Assembly: GCF_003058325.1 (NCBI RefSeq)
Contig: NZ_CP028844.1
Coordinates: forward strand, 660,001-724,000
DNA from: Methylobacterium currus
Lineage (GTDB): Bacteria; Pseudomonadota; Alphaproteobacteria; Rhizobiales; Beijerinckiaceae
Reading direction: 5' to 3'
Length of the DNA stretch: 64,000 nucleotides
Shown here piece by piece: positions 34,555 through 43,717 of the stretch. The translations under genes were made by a program, and so were the position numbers. A model generated the notes under the pieces. It was given only the letters and a program-made list of their open reading frames with translations. It did no database searches and was not told where the DNA came from. How positions within the stretch are numbered: the stretch's first letter is position 1; each line of letters starts with the position of its first letter.

Positions 34555-36732
34555 ATGCATTCCCTCTCCAGGGCCGAGCTGTACGCCGCCCTGCTGCCGA
34601 CCCTGCTCGCCTCGACTTCCGTTCTTGCGCAGACCGCCGGTCCGGATACCATTCCTCTCCAACAGATCGACGTTGCCGGTGCGGCCCTGTCCGGCCGCAG
34701 CGTACCGAACGGCGGTAACTCCGACGGCGTGACCGGCTATGTCGCGTCCCGGACGACGACCGGCAGCAAGACGCGAACGCCCGTCGTCGAAATCCCGCAA
34801 TCGGTATCCACGATCACGCGCGAGCAGCTCGACGACCGCAATGTCCAGACGCTCGTTGAAGCACTCAATTACACCCCTGGCATCACGCCGAACTACGGGT
34901 ACGGCCCCTGGGTCGACTGGTTCTCGGTTCGGGGTTTCGATCTCGTCACGCTCGGGACCTATCGTGACGGTCTGCGGCAAGGCTATGGCGGCGGCAACTT
35001 CGCCATTCCCCGCGTCGAGCCCTACGGTGCACAATCCATCACGGTTCTACGGGGTCCGGCTTCCGGTCTCTACGGCCTCGGGTCCCCGGGCGGCATCATC
35101 AACGTCATCACGAAACGTCCGACCGCGGTTCCCTTCGGCGAGATCCAGTTCCAGGCCGGCAACTACGACCGCTACCAGGGCAATTTCGACATCGGCGGAC
35201 CGGTGGTCGGCAACGAGCAGTTCAGCTATCGCCTGACCGGCCTGTTCCGCGATGCGAAGGATTGGCTCCCGGGCGGCAAGGACAACCGGACCTACATCGC
35301 GCCGGCAATTACATGGCGCCCCGATGCCGATACGTCCGTCACGCTCCTCGCGGAGCACATGACGGTCACGAGCGCCGCCAACACGTCCTACTTCTACGAC
35401 GCACCGAACCGCCGCCTGACCAACTACTTCAAAGGCGATCCGGCCTACAACACGGCCCGGACGGAGCAGTACCGGATCGGCTACGAGGCCGAGCACCGGT
35501 TCAGCGACTTCCTGGCCGTGCGTCAGAATTTTCGCTTCTACCGCATCCTCGGTGATTACGGCTACACGGATCTTCTCTCGATCGATCCGGTGGCCAATAC
35601 AGGACAACGGACCGCGACGCGGATCGTTGATACGGTCAACGCCATCGCGCTCGACAATCAGGCCGAGACGCGCTTCGAGCTCGGCGGCGTCGCCAATACC
35701 TTGCTATTTGGCCTCGACTACAATCATTACGGATACAGCAACAAGATCGGCTTCGGTCCTGCGCCCGACCTCGATCTTTTTGCCCTGAATTACGGCAGGC
35801 AATACATCGCACCCGTCGATACGTTCGCCATACGACAGAAGCAGCGGCAGCACGAGATCGGTCTCTACGCTCAAGAACAGGCCAAGTGGGGCGGCTTCGT
35901 CCTGACGCTCAACGGTCGACAGAGTTGGGTGACGAGCACGGTCAACAATCTCGTCGCCGGCACCAAGGCGGATCAGGACAATGCAGCCCTCACCGGCCGG
36001 GTGGGGCTCGCCTACGTCTTCGACAGTGGCCTGGCCCCCTATGTCAGCTACGGCACGAACTTCAGCCCGCAGCTCGGCACGGATGCCGCGGGGACGCCGT
36101 TCAAGCCGACATCGGGCGAGCAGGAAGAGGTCGGCATCAAATACAAGGTGCCCGATCTTCCGGTCTTCATGAGCGCCGCCCTGTTCAACATCGACCAGAA
36201 GAACGTGCTCCGTCCCGATCCGGGCAACCCCCTCCTCTTCCAGACCCCGACCGGCCAGATCCGCTCGCGCGGCATCGAGTTGGAGGCGACGGCCTCGCTG
36301 GCACCCGGCTGGAACCTCACTGCCGCCTACACGCATCTCGACGTCACCATCGTCAAAGGTATCGACGATCCTGCCCTCGGGATCACGACCGGCAAGAAGC
36401 TCTCCGGCATCCCCGACGACACCGTCGCCGCCTTTGCCAAGTACACGTTCCAGCCCGGCTCGGCCTTCGCCGGGCTCGGCATCGGTGCGGGCGTCCGCTA
36501 CATCAGCTCGAGTTTCGGCGACGACCAGAACACGTTCCGTAGCCGGGGAGACGCGCTGGTCGATGGCGTCATTGATTACGATCTCGCGCTGTTCGACCGA
36601 AAGTACTCCGGCCTGCGGCTGCAGGTGAATGCGACCAACCTGTTCGATACCCGCCGGATCGTATGCCAGACCGGGCTCTGCCTGTACGATGCGAGGCGGC
36701 AGGTAATCGGCAGCCTCGTGTATCGCTGGTAG
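34555..36732 (+). CDS. TonB-dependent siderophore-type receptor (copy 2)
   Basis: A 725-residue outer-membrane receptor with signal peptide (AALLPTLLASTSVLAQ), plug (VEIPQSVSTITREQLDDRNVQTLVEALNYTPGITPNYGYGP ... SVRGFD ... SITVLRGPASGLYGLGSPGGIINVITKRP) and a barrel ending in GSLVYRW, the aromatic C-terminus needed for outer-membrane insertion. Layout matches ferrichrome/FhuA-type TonB-siderophore receptors. Starts 40 bp after the DUF2946-like gene. Paralogue of the 28813-30966 receptor but clearly diverged, so the ligands may differ. Confidence 0.9.
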   Translation: MHSLSRAELYAALLPTLLASTSVLAQTAGPDTIPLQQIDVAGAALSGRSVPNGGNSDGVTGYVASRTTTGSKTRTPVVEIPQSVSTITREQLDDRNVQTLVEALNYTPGITPNYGYGPWVDWFSVRGFDLVTLGTYRDGLRQGYGGGNFAIPRVEPYGAQSITVLRGPASGLYGLGSPGGIINVITKRPTAVPFGEIQFQAGNYDRYQGNFDIGGPVVGNEQFSYRLTGLFRDAKDWLPGGKDNRTYIAPAITWRPDADTSVTLLAEHMTVTSAANTSYFYDAPNRRLTNYFKGDPAYNTARTEQYRIGYEAEHRFSDFLAVRQNFRFYRILGDYGYTDLLSIDPVANTGQRTATRIVDTVNAIALDNQAETRFELGGVANTLLFGLDYNHYGYSNKIGFGPAPDLDLFALNYGRQYIAPVDTFAIRQKQRQHEIGLYAQEQAKWGGFVLTLNGRQSWVTSTVNNLVAGTKADQDNAALTGRVGLAYVFDSGLAPYVSYGTNFSPQLGTDAAGTPFKPTSGEQEEVGIKYKVPDLPVFMSAALFNIDQKNVLRPDPGNPLLFQTPTGQIRSRGIELEATASLAPGWNLTAAYTHLDVTIVKGIDDPALGITTGKKLSGIPDDTVAAFAKYTFQPGSAFAGLGIGAGVRYISSSFGDDQNTFRSRGDALVDGVIDYDLALFDRKYSGLRLQVNATNLFDTRRIVCQTGLCLYDARRQVIGSLVYRW

Positions 36733-36829
36733 GGCCGCGCGGCCATCGATCTCCAGGCAGAGCGGCATGATGCAGCTTTGCCTGGATCCTTGTTGCTGCA
36801 TCTGTTCTGTTTCGTGCGGAGACGGATAT

Positions 36830-36844
36830 TGCGAATGATTCTCA
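36830..36844 (+). promoter_or_regulatory. Possible iron-regulator box
   Basis: TGCGAATGATTCTCA matches the 7-1-7 Fur-type pattern TGATAAT-N-ATTATCA at 11 of 14 positions and is itself a near-palindrome. It lies 26 bp before the DJ-1-like gene start. Confidence 0.3.
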
Positions 36845-36869
36845 GAATTCAGATTGGAGGACAGTCCTC

Positions 36870-37703
36870 ATGACCATTGTCGATCGCCGAACCGCCGCAC
36901 TGCTCGCGCTCCTCTCCCCGTTCGCCGCCGGCTCGGCGCGTGCCGAGTCGGCCGGGCCGTCGCCGCATTCGTCGTCGAACAGCTATGACATGGGTCGTGG
37001 CGACGGCGTGCATTGGATCGGTCACGAGGAGATCGGGATGCTGATCTATCCCGGCATGACCATCATGGACCTGATCGGACCACACAGCATGTTCGGGGCC
37101 ATGATGGGCGCCAAGATCCACCTCGTCTCCCGGTCGCTCGATCCGGTGACGAGCGACGCGGGCGTGACGATCATGCCCACGGCGACGTTCGAGACCTGCC
37201 CGCGGGACCTGACCGTCCTGTTCACGCCGGGCGGCACGGACGGCACGATCAAGGCGGCCACCGACCCGGAGACGCTTGCCTTCATGGCCGATCGCGGCAG
37301 CCGGGCGACGTACGTGACCAGCGTGTGCTCGGGCTCGCTGATCCTCGGCAAGGCCGGCCTGCTCGAGGGCTACAGGGCGACGTCGCACTGGTCCTGCCGG
37401 GACGCCCTGGCCGGCTTCGGTGCGATCCCGACCGAGGCGCGCGTCGTGCGTGACCGCAACCGCATCACCGGGGCGGGCGTCACGGCCGGGCTCGATTTCG
37501 GACTGACGATGGTCGCAGAGATGCGCGACCGCACCTATGCGGAATGCTGCCAGTTGATGAGCGAGTACGATCCGGATCCGCCGTTCCACGCCGGGTCGCT
37601 GAAGACCGCACCGCGGGAGGTGAGGGAACCGATGATGGAACTGATCGCGGGCTTTTCGGAACAGGCAAAGGCGCTGGCAGCCGGCGGCATCGCTCGCCGA
37701 TAA
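36870..37703 (+). CDS. Exported DJ-1/PfpI-family protein (copy 2)
   Basis: A 277-residue protein with an N-terminal signal (RRTAALLALLSPFAAGSARAES) and a DJ-1/PfpI domain: GMLIYPGMTIMDLIGPHSMFGAMMG, LTVLFTPGGTDG and nucleophile elbow VTSVCSGSLILGKAGLL (Cys about 153) then ATSHW. Paralogue of the 27927-28799 protein and in the mirrored position downstream of a TonB receptor. No HTH, so not an AraC-type regulator. The isonitrile hydratase branch is the closest known group; the real substrate is unknown. Confidence 0.78.
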   Translation: MTIVDRRTAALLALLSPFAAGSARAESAGPSPHSSSNSYDMGRGDGVHWIGHEEIGMLIYPGMTIMDLIGPHSMFGAMMGAKIHLVSRSLDPVTSDAGVTIMPTATFETCPRDLTVLFTPGGTDGTIKAATDPETLAFMADRGSRATYVTSVCSGSLILGKAGLLEGYRATSHWSCRDALAGFGAIPTEARVVRDRNRITGAGVTAGLDFGLTMVAEMRDRTYAECCQLMSEYDPDPPFHAGSLKTAPREVREPMMELIAGFSEQAKALAAGGIARR

Positions 37704-38108
37704 CGCTTCGGGAGCCATACACCGAACTGGTGACCGGTTCGGTGTATGGTGTCATGATACGAAGCCGATAGAGTTGCACTCTGTAACTCGCCGAGGAGTG
37801 CCGTCCCTGATCGGCCCCTGCAGCCGGCCCGGCGGCACATGCTTGACATGTTCCCAATCACGCAGGCGCTGCGACAGCATCCCTATCCACTTCGATCGTC
37901 TTAGGATCAGCAACGGTTCCGCGCCCCGCCACGTATCGTCGGCCACTGACTGGTCATGTCTGGGAGGACGGAGCCATCATGGCTGATGATCACCTATATC
38001 ATTTTTCTCTATTTGATGAACAACCGCTCTGCACGCACGATCCTTCCGACTGGGCGCATACAAGAACGCCATCACGCGCGGTCGCCCGAAAGAACAACCG
38101 GAGGAATC
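37704..38108. other. Intergenic region with a strong palindrome
   Basis: About 400 bases. Apart from the hairpin at 37715-37749 I see only weak ORFs: one at 37980 (MADDHLYHFSLFDEQ) and an overlapping frame with a hydrophobic start, neither convincing. Confidence 0.45.
37715..37749. repeat. 13-bp perfect inverted repeat
   Basis: ccatacaccgaac and gttcggtgtatgg with a 9-base loop, 11 bp after the DJ-1 stop. Lacks a T-tract; either a bidirectional terminator-like hairpin or a regulator operator. Confidence 0.6.
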
Positions 38109-38150
38109 ATGCCCAATCACCGCGACCTGTGCACATTCGCTGACGTCTGA
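38109..38150 (+). CDS. Possible 13-residue leader peptide
   Basis: MPNHRDLCTFADV with a strong GGAGGA ribosome site 4-9 bases upstream, ending 14 bp before the symporter start. The symporter itself has only a weak ribosome site, so coupled translation is possible. Not proven. Confidence 0.35.
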   Translation: MPNHRDLCTFADV

Positions 38151-38164
38151 CGGACAGCGGCATC

Positions 38165-39572
38165 ATGCAGCCGAACTGGGTCGTGCTGTCGCTCACGTTG
38201 GCCTACTTGGCAGCGATGGGGTTGATCAGCGTCGTCGCGCGCCGTCACGCCAGGAGCGCCGGCAGCTTCACGTCGGGAGGAGCGCGTTACCCGGCAGTCC
38301 TGATCGGCTTCCTGCTCATGTCCGAGTTCATCGGTACGGCGGCGAGCGTCGGCACGACGCAGACCGCCGTGAAGGTCGGCCTCTCGGCGGCCTGGAACAT
38401 CGTGGCCCTCGGCATCGGCTTCATGCTGTACGCCTTCTTCCTGGCCCGTCGCTTCAAGACGCTCGGCGAGAACACCATCTCGGGCGCGCTGGCCCGCGCC
38501 TATGGACGCCCGACCAAGCTCGCCACCTCGGTCATCATGATCTTCGCCCTGCAGATCGTGGCGATCTCGACCTACGCGGGCGGCGGCTCCATCCTGGCGG
38601 GGCTGCTCGGGATGGACCGCACCACGGCGATCGTCATCACCGGCGCGGTGGCGACGCTCTACGTCGGCATCGGCGGCATGCGCTCCGTGATCACCACCAA
38701 TGTGCTGCACGCCGTCGTCAAGTACGTCGGCATCCTGGTCGCAGCGGCCTTCGCCGTCTCGCAAATCGGCGGCCTCGGGTCCCTGCAGGCACAGGTTCCG
38801 GCCCGGATGTTTGCCGTCGACACCGTCGGCTGGTCCCAGATCCTGGCTTGGCTCGTGGCCGGGATCGGCGCGGTCTTCTCGACACAATACGTGATCCAGG
38901 CGATCAACACCGTGGAGGACGGTCGCACCGCCCAGGCCGCGAGCTTCTGGTGCGCAATCCTTCTCGATTCCGTTCGGCCTGCTGGCCGCCCTCGTCGGCG
39001 TGTGCGCGGGCGCCTTGATGCCGAACGTGCCGCCGATCGGGGTGCTGCCGGCGCTGATCGCCCGGATGGACGACGTCCTTGCCGCGGTCGTGGTCGCGGG
39101 CCTCGCCGGTTCGCTGTTCGGCACGATCTCGGCGCTCAGCATCGGTGCGGCGACGCTCCTCTACAAGGATTTCTACATACCCCTTCGCGGCGATGTGGAA
39201 GGACGCGGCTCGCTCGCCTTCGTGCGTGCGGCGACGATCGCGGTGGGGCTGCTGCCGATTCCGCTCGCGATCTACGCGCCGGATATCCTGAAGGTTACCT
39301 TCCTCGCCAAGTCCCTGCGCGCCACTCTCGCGGTCCTGGTCCTGTTCGCCTTCTACGCGCCACACGTGACGCGGCCGCGGGCCGCATTCGTCAGCATCGT
39401 CGCGTCCCTCGTGCTGACGATCGGCTGGTTCCTGGCGGGCGACCCATTCGGGATCGACAATGCCTACGTGGCTCTGGTCATCCCACTGGTCGTGATGGGG
39501 ACGGATCACCTGCTGAAGCGGTCAGGCGCGGACATCCCGGCCTCTGTTCCGGTATCCCTGCGACAGAAGTAG
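38165..39572 (+). pseudogene. Sodium:solute symporter (SSS), frameshifted
   Basis: A 468-residue SSS-family transporter interrupted by one base. Frame 1 runs MQPNWVVLSLTLAYLAAMGLISVV to AASFWCAILL; the protein continues in the next frame as IPFGLLAALVGVCAGALMPNV and on to SVPVSLRQK. Removing the G at 38966 restores a continuous 13-helix protein. Seen motifs: GFLLMSEFIGTAASVGTTQTA, YGRPTKLATSVIMIFALQ, GGMRSVITTNVLHA. Either a young pseudogene or a sequencing error. Substrate unknown; position after the DJ-1 gene hints at uptake of a breakdown product, only as a guess. Confidence 0.8.
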
Positions 39573-39632
39573 CAGCGAGGCTGGGCATGGCGACGGCTGG
39601 CTGCGTTCGGCACCGGGTGCTAGGCTGTTCTC

Positions 39633-40490
39633 ATGTCTGATGCTCTCGAAATCACGTACGGAGATTTCGGCCGCGTTGCCCTGCTCGACATGGATCGCGG
39701 GTTGGTTCGCCACGCCCATCCGCACTGCCACGTGCTGCTGAAGGTCGAGGGTGACGACACGCAGTTCCTGGTCGGCGACCGGGTGGTCAACCTGACCGAC
39801 AGCCAGGCGGTCCTCGTCAACGCGTGGGAGACCCACGCCTACGTCCACGATCCGCGCCGCGAGCCGTCGATGATCCTCGCGCTGTACATCGAGCCGGCAT
39901 GGCTCGGCGCCTTCCGGCACAATTGGTCGGCGAGCGCCGCACCGGGCTTCTTCGACGAGCCCGCCGGGCTGATCACCGCGGTGATCCGCGGTCTCGTGCG
40001 GGATCTCGCCGCCGAGATGGTCTACACCCCCGGTTCACCGCGCATCCGGGGCGAGCTGCTGCCGGGACTGATGATCGCCCTGATCGAGCGGTTCACGAAG
40101 TGGCGCGAGATCGGAACCTCCCTGCGCGAAGCAGGGCGGCGCCCGCGGGGAGACTGGCGTGTGCAGCGGGCCATGGCCCGGATGCGCGGCGAGGACGGGC
40201 TCGGCCTCAGCGCCGAAGCCCTGGCCCGCGAAGCCGGCCTGTCGCGCGCCCATTTCTACCGCCTGTTCGAGCAGACGACCGGCGCCTCGCCGCACGTCTT
40301 CCTCAACTCGATCCGGATCGAGCGCGCCGTCGAGGCGATCGTCGCGGGCGACGAGAGCCTTTCGGATCTCGGCACGAAGCTCGGCTTCGCGGCACCCGCG
40401 CATTTCTCGCGCTTCTTCCGCGACCACGTCAGCGTGCCCCCGAGCGTCTTCCGCGGCATCGTCCGCCGCTCGGCCGGCTTCGCGGCCTGA
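39633..40490 (+). CDS. AraC-family regulator of the furan cluster (copy 1)
   Basis: A 285-residue activator-type regulator. Seen: an N-terminal cupin sensing domain (FGRVALLDMDRGLVRHAHPHCHVLLKVEG ... LVNAWETHAYVHDPR) and two C-terminal HTH motifs (LSAEALAREAGLSRAHFYRLFEQTTGASPHVF and SDLGTKLGFAAPAHFSRFFRDHVSVPPSVFR). It lies directly upstream of the furoyl-CoA dehydrogenase genes, the place of hmfR2 in known clusters. The GAGACG repeats at 40651-40690 are a candidate target. Paralogous to the AraC protein at 57023. Confidence 0.88.
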   Translation: MSDALEITYGDFGRVALLDMDRGLVRHAHPHCHVLLKVEGDDTQFLVGDRVVNLTDSQAVLVNAWETHAYVHDPRREPSMILALYIEPAWLGAFRHNWSASAAPGFFDEPAGLITAVIRGLVRDLAAEMVYTPGSPRIRGELLPGLMIALIERFTKWREIGTSLREAGRRPRGDWRVQRAMARMRGEDGLGLSAEALAREAGLSRAHFYRLFEQTTGASPHVFLNSIRIERAVEAIVAGDESLSDLGTKLGFAAPAHFSRFFRDHVSVPPSVFRGIVRRSAGFAA

Positions 40491-40650
40491 TCCCACCCGC
40501 CGCAACTCACGCGCTGCTCCCTGCCTGCACGACCGCCGCCCATTGCCGGACGGGGTGCGACGCTCGCCTGTCCCGTGCGCCGGAGAAGCAAGGGTCGCAC
40601 CCCTGCACCAGCAAGCCCGCCCGGACGTCACGATGCCGGTCCGCGGATTT

Positions 40651-40690
40651 TGAGACGTTTCGGTAAGTCGTGAGACGGGGGCGTCTCACG
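40651..40690 (+). promoter_or_regulatory. Candidate AraC operator: TGAGACG repeats
   Basis: TGAGACG at 40651-40657 and 40671-40677 (20 bp apart, two helical turns), then the inverted CGTCTCA at 40682-40688. The last two form a perfect 9-bp palindrome CGTGAGACG-GGGG-CGTCTCACG. It ends 69 bp before the hmfA start. Confidence 0.55.
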
Positions 40691-40759
40691 TCCCGCGGCG
40701 GGGTCGATGCAGTTTGCACTCACGAGGCCTCCCTAGAGCCTCGAACGAGGAAGCGAGCA

Positions 40760-43717
40760 TTGGGCATCGAGCACAGCCGTTTCGTCGGGCAGTCGGTCGA
40801 GCGCGTCGAGGACGCCGCTCTGCTGTCCGGACGCGGACGCTACATCGACGATCTCGGGCACAAGCCCGGTACGCTGCACGCGGCGATCCTGCGCTCCCCT
40901 CACGCGCACGCCGACATCCTCGGCCTCGACGCCGACGCGGCCCGCGCGCTCCCGGGCGTGGTCGCGGTGCTCACCGGACACGATCTCGCCGACGTCGCCG
41001 GTCCCCTCGTCCCGGCGCTCCGCGCCGCCGTGGACGCACGGGCGATCGCTGTCGACCGGGTGCGCTACGTCGGCGAGCCGGTCGCCGTGGTCGTGGCGCA
41101 GGATCGTTACGTCGCCGAGGACGGCTGCGACCTGATCGAGGTCGAGTACCGCGCCCGTCCGGCGATGGTCGATCCGCTGGCAGCGCTGGCCGAGGACGCG
41201 CCCGTCCTGCACGAGGGCGTCGGGCAGAACCTCGTCAGCGACCGCGCCTTCCGGTACGGCGACCCGGACGCCGCCTTCGCGCAGGCCCGCCACACCCTCT
41301 CGGTGACGGTCCGCTATCCCCGGAACACCGGTTCGCCGATGGAGACCTACGGGGTCGTCGCCGAGTACGACCCGAGCGACGATTCCTACGATCTCCTCGC
41401 GAACTTCCAGGGCCCCTTCAGCATCCATGCCGTGGTGGCCCGCGCCCTCAAGGTGCCGGGCAACCGCCTGCGGCTGCGCACGCCGCCGGATTCCGGCGGC
41501 AGCTTCGGCGTGAAGCAGGGCGTCGCCCCCTACGCGGTCCTGATCTGCGCCGCCGCCCGCAAGGTCGGGCGCCCGGTCAAGTGGATCGAGGACCGGATGG
41601 AGCACCTCGCCGCCTCGGTCTCGGCGACGAACCGCGTCACCACCCTGACGGCCGCCTTCGACGGCGAGGGCCGCATCGCTGCCCTCGACTGGGACCAGGT
41701 CGAGGATTGCGGCGCCACCCTGCGCGCACCGGAGCCGGCGACCCTGTACCGGATGCACGGCAACATGACCGGCGCCTACGCGATCCGGCACGTGCGCATC
41801 CGCAACCGGGTGGTGGTCACCAACAAGACGCCGACCGGCCTCGTGCGCGGCTTCGGCGGCCCGCAGGTCTACTACCCTCTCGAGCGCCTCGTGCAGCGCA
41901 TCGCCGCGACGCTCGGGCTCGACCCGCTCGACGTGATCCGCCGGAACCTGATCCCGGCGGATGCCTTCCCGTACCGCACCGCGACCGGGGCACTGTACGA
42001 CTCGGGCGACTACCAGCGCGCCCTCGACGAGGCCGTTCGCGATGGTGGTCTCGACGCTCTGCGCCGCCGTCGCGAGGCGGCGCGGGCGGAGGGCCGGCTC
42101 TACGGCATCGGCTTTACCGCCGCGGTCGAGCCCAGCGTCTCGAACATGGGCTACATCACCACGGTGCTGACCGCCGCCGAGCGCGCCAAGGCCGGCCCGA
42201 AGAACGGCGCGCAGGCCACCGCGACCATCACCCTCGATCCGGTCGGCTCGGTGACCGTGCAGGTCGCCTCGGTGCCGCAGGGCCAGGGCCATCGCACCGT
42301 TCTCGCCCAGGTCGTGGCCGACGTCTTCGGCATCCCGCTCGATCAGGTCCGGGTGACCACGGATCTCGACACCGCCAAGGACGCGTGGTCGATCGCCTCG
42401 GGCAATTATTCGAGCCGCTTCGCCGCCGCGGTCGCCGGGGTGGCCTACCAGGCCGCCACGCGCCTGCGCGACCGGCTCGCCCAGGTGGCGGCGGCCCAGC
42501 TCAACGTGCGGGCCGACGACCTCGTCTTCGCGGGCGGCCGCGTAGCGTCGCGGACGAACCCGGACGCCGCGCTGCCCTTCGCGCGCGTCGCCGCGACGAG
42601 CCACTGGTCGCCGGGCCTCGTGCCCGACGAGGTCGGCTCCGTCATCCGCGAGACGGCGTTCTGGACGCCGCCGGAGCTGGCAGCACCCGACGAGGGCGAT
42701 GCCGTCAACTCCTCGCTGTGTCACGGCTTCATCTTCGATTTCTGCGGCGTGGAGGTGGATCGGGCGACGGGCAAGCTCGTCATCGACCGCTACGTCTCGA
42801 TGCACGATTGCGGCCGGATCCTCCACCCCGGCATGGTCGAGGGCCAGGTGCGTGGCGGCTTCGCCCAGGCGCTCGGCGCCGCCGTGTACGAGGAGCTCGC
42901 CTACGGCGAGGACGGCGCCTTCCTGTCCGGCACCTTCGCCGATTACCTCTTGCCGACCGCAACCGAGATCCCCGACCTCGTCGTCCTGCATCTCGAGAGT
43001 CCCTCTCCTTTCACACCCCTCGGAGCGAAGGGCGTAGGCGAGGGCAACTGCATGTCGACGCCGGTCTGCCTCGCCAATGCGGTGGCGGACGCGCTCGGGA
43101 TCGACGCCATCGACCTGCCGCTGACGCCCGCCAAGCTCGCCGCGCTCAGCGAGCGCAGCGACGAGCCGGCTCCCCCGCAGGGCCGCACCGTGCAGGCGCA
43201 GGCCCGCCCGGGCGACCGGACCATGCGCGGCGAGGGTGAAGCCCGGGTGGCGGCGGCCCCGGAGGCGGTCTGGGCGATGCTGCTCGACCCCGCCGTGCTG
43301 ACCTCGGTGATCCCGGGCGCGCATGGCGTGCGCAAGCTGTCGGAGACGCATTTCCGAGCCGACGTGACCCTCGGCGTCGGCCCCGTGAAGGGCCGCTACA
43401 AGGCCGACATCACGCTCTCGGATCTCGATCCGCCCCGGGCCGCGACGTTGTCGGGCACCGTGACGGGGGCGCTCGGCAACGGCGGCGGCAGCGGGCGGAT
43501 CACCCTGGCGCCGGACGCCCGGGGCGGGACGCGCATCGGCTACGCCTACGAGGCCTCCGTCGGCGGCAAGGTCGCGGCGGTGGGTGGCCGTCTCCTCGAC
43601 GGGGCGGCCCGGGTGATCATCGGCGGCTTCTTCTCCGCCCTCGCGCGCCGTGCCGGCGGCGAGTCCCGGCCCGGCCTGCTGCGCCGGCTCCTCGCGCGCC
43701 TGGGGGTCTCCGCATGA
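40760..43717 (+). CDS. hmfA: 2-Furoyl-CoA dehydrogenase large subunit fused to a CoxG domain
   Basis: A 985-residue molybdenum hydroxylase that would add a hydroxyl to C5 of 2-furoyl-CoA. Residues 1-800 are a xanthine dehydrogenase-family large subunit (SRFVGQSVERVEDAALLSGRGRYIDDL, SGGSFGVKQGVAPYA, GFGGPQVYYPLERLVQRIA, GQGHRTVLAQVVAD and the active-site GAKGVGEGN). After a short linker, residues about 825-985 form a CoxG/SRPBCC domain (MRGEGEARVAAAPEAVWAMLLDPAVLTSVIPG) ending in a basic tail. CoxG is normally a separate protein anchoring CO dehydrogenase to the membrane, so the fusion may tether this enzyme. TTG start chosen: it follows a GAGGA site and gives the family N-terminus. Confidence 0.82.
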   Translation: MGIEHSRFVGQSVERVEDAALLSGRGRYIDDLGHKPGTLHAAILRSPHAHADILGLDADAARALPGVVAVLTGHDLADVAGPLVPALRAAVDARAIAVDRVRYVGEPVAVVVAQDRYVAEDGCDLIEVEYRARPAMVDPLAALAEDAPVLHEGVGQNLVSDRAFRYGDPDAAFAQARHTLSVTVRYPRNTGSPMETYGVVAEYDPSDDSYDLLANFQGPFSIHAVVARALKVPGNRLRLRTPPDSGGSFGVKQGVAPYAVLICAAARKVGRPVKWIEDRMEHLAASVSATNRVTTLTAAFDGEGRIAALDWDQVEDCGATLRAPEPATLYRMHGNMTGAYAIRHVRIRNRVVVTNKTPTGLVRGFGGPQVYYPLERLVQRIAATLGLDPLDVIRRNLIPADAFPYRTATGALYDSGDYQRALDEAVRDGGLDALRRRREAARAEGRLYGIGFTAAVEPSVSNMGYITTVLTAAERAKAGPKNGAQATATITLDPVGSVTVQVASVPQGQGHRTVLAQVVADVFGIPLDQVRVTTDLDTAKDAWSIASGNYSSRFAAAVAGVAYQAATRLRDRLAQVAAAQLNVRADDLVFAGGRVASRTNPDAALPFARVAATSHWSPGLVPDEVGSVIRETAFWTPPELAAPDEGDAVNSSLCHGFIFDFCGVEVDRATGKLVIDRYVSMHDCGRILHPGMVEGQVRGGFAQALGAAVYEELAYGEDGAFLSGTFADYLLPTATEIPDLVVLHLESPSPFTPLGAKGVGEGNCMSTPVCLANAVADALGIDAIDLPLTPAKLAALSERSDEPAPPQGRTVQAQARPGDRTMRGEGEARVAAAPEAVWAMLLDPAVLTSVIPGAHGVRKLSETHFRADVTLGVGPVKGRYKADITLSDLDPPRAATLSGTVTGALGNGGGSGRITLAPDARGGTRIGYAYEASVGGKVAAVGGRLLDGAARVIIGGFFSALARRAGGESRPGLLRRLLARLGVSA

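Noticed and set aside
37750..37860. Possible cobalamin riboswitch upstream of the transporter
   Set aside because: No B12-box or expected helices found; only short stems.
40714..43239. 841-residue + strand open frame overlapping hmfA
   Set aside because: Arginine-rich out-of-frame reading of the molybdenum hydroxylase gene.
40733..43351. 872-residue minus-strand open frame
   Set aside because: Shadow of hmfA caused by high GC at third positions; no motif.
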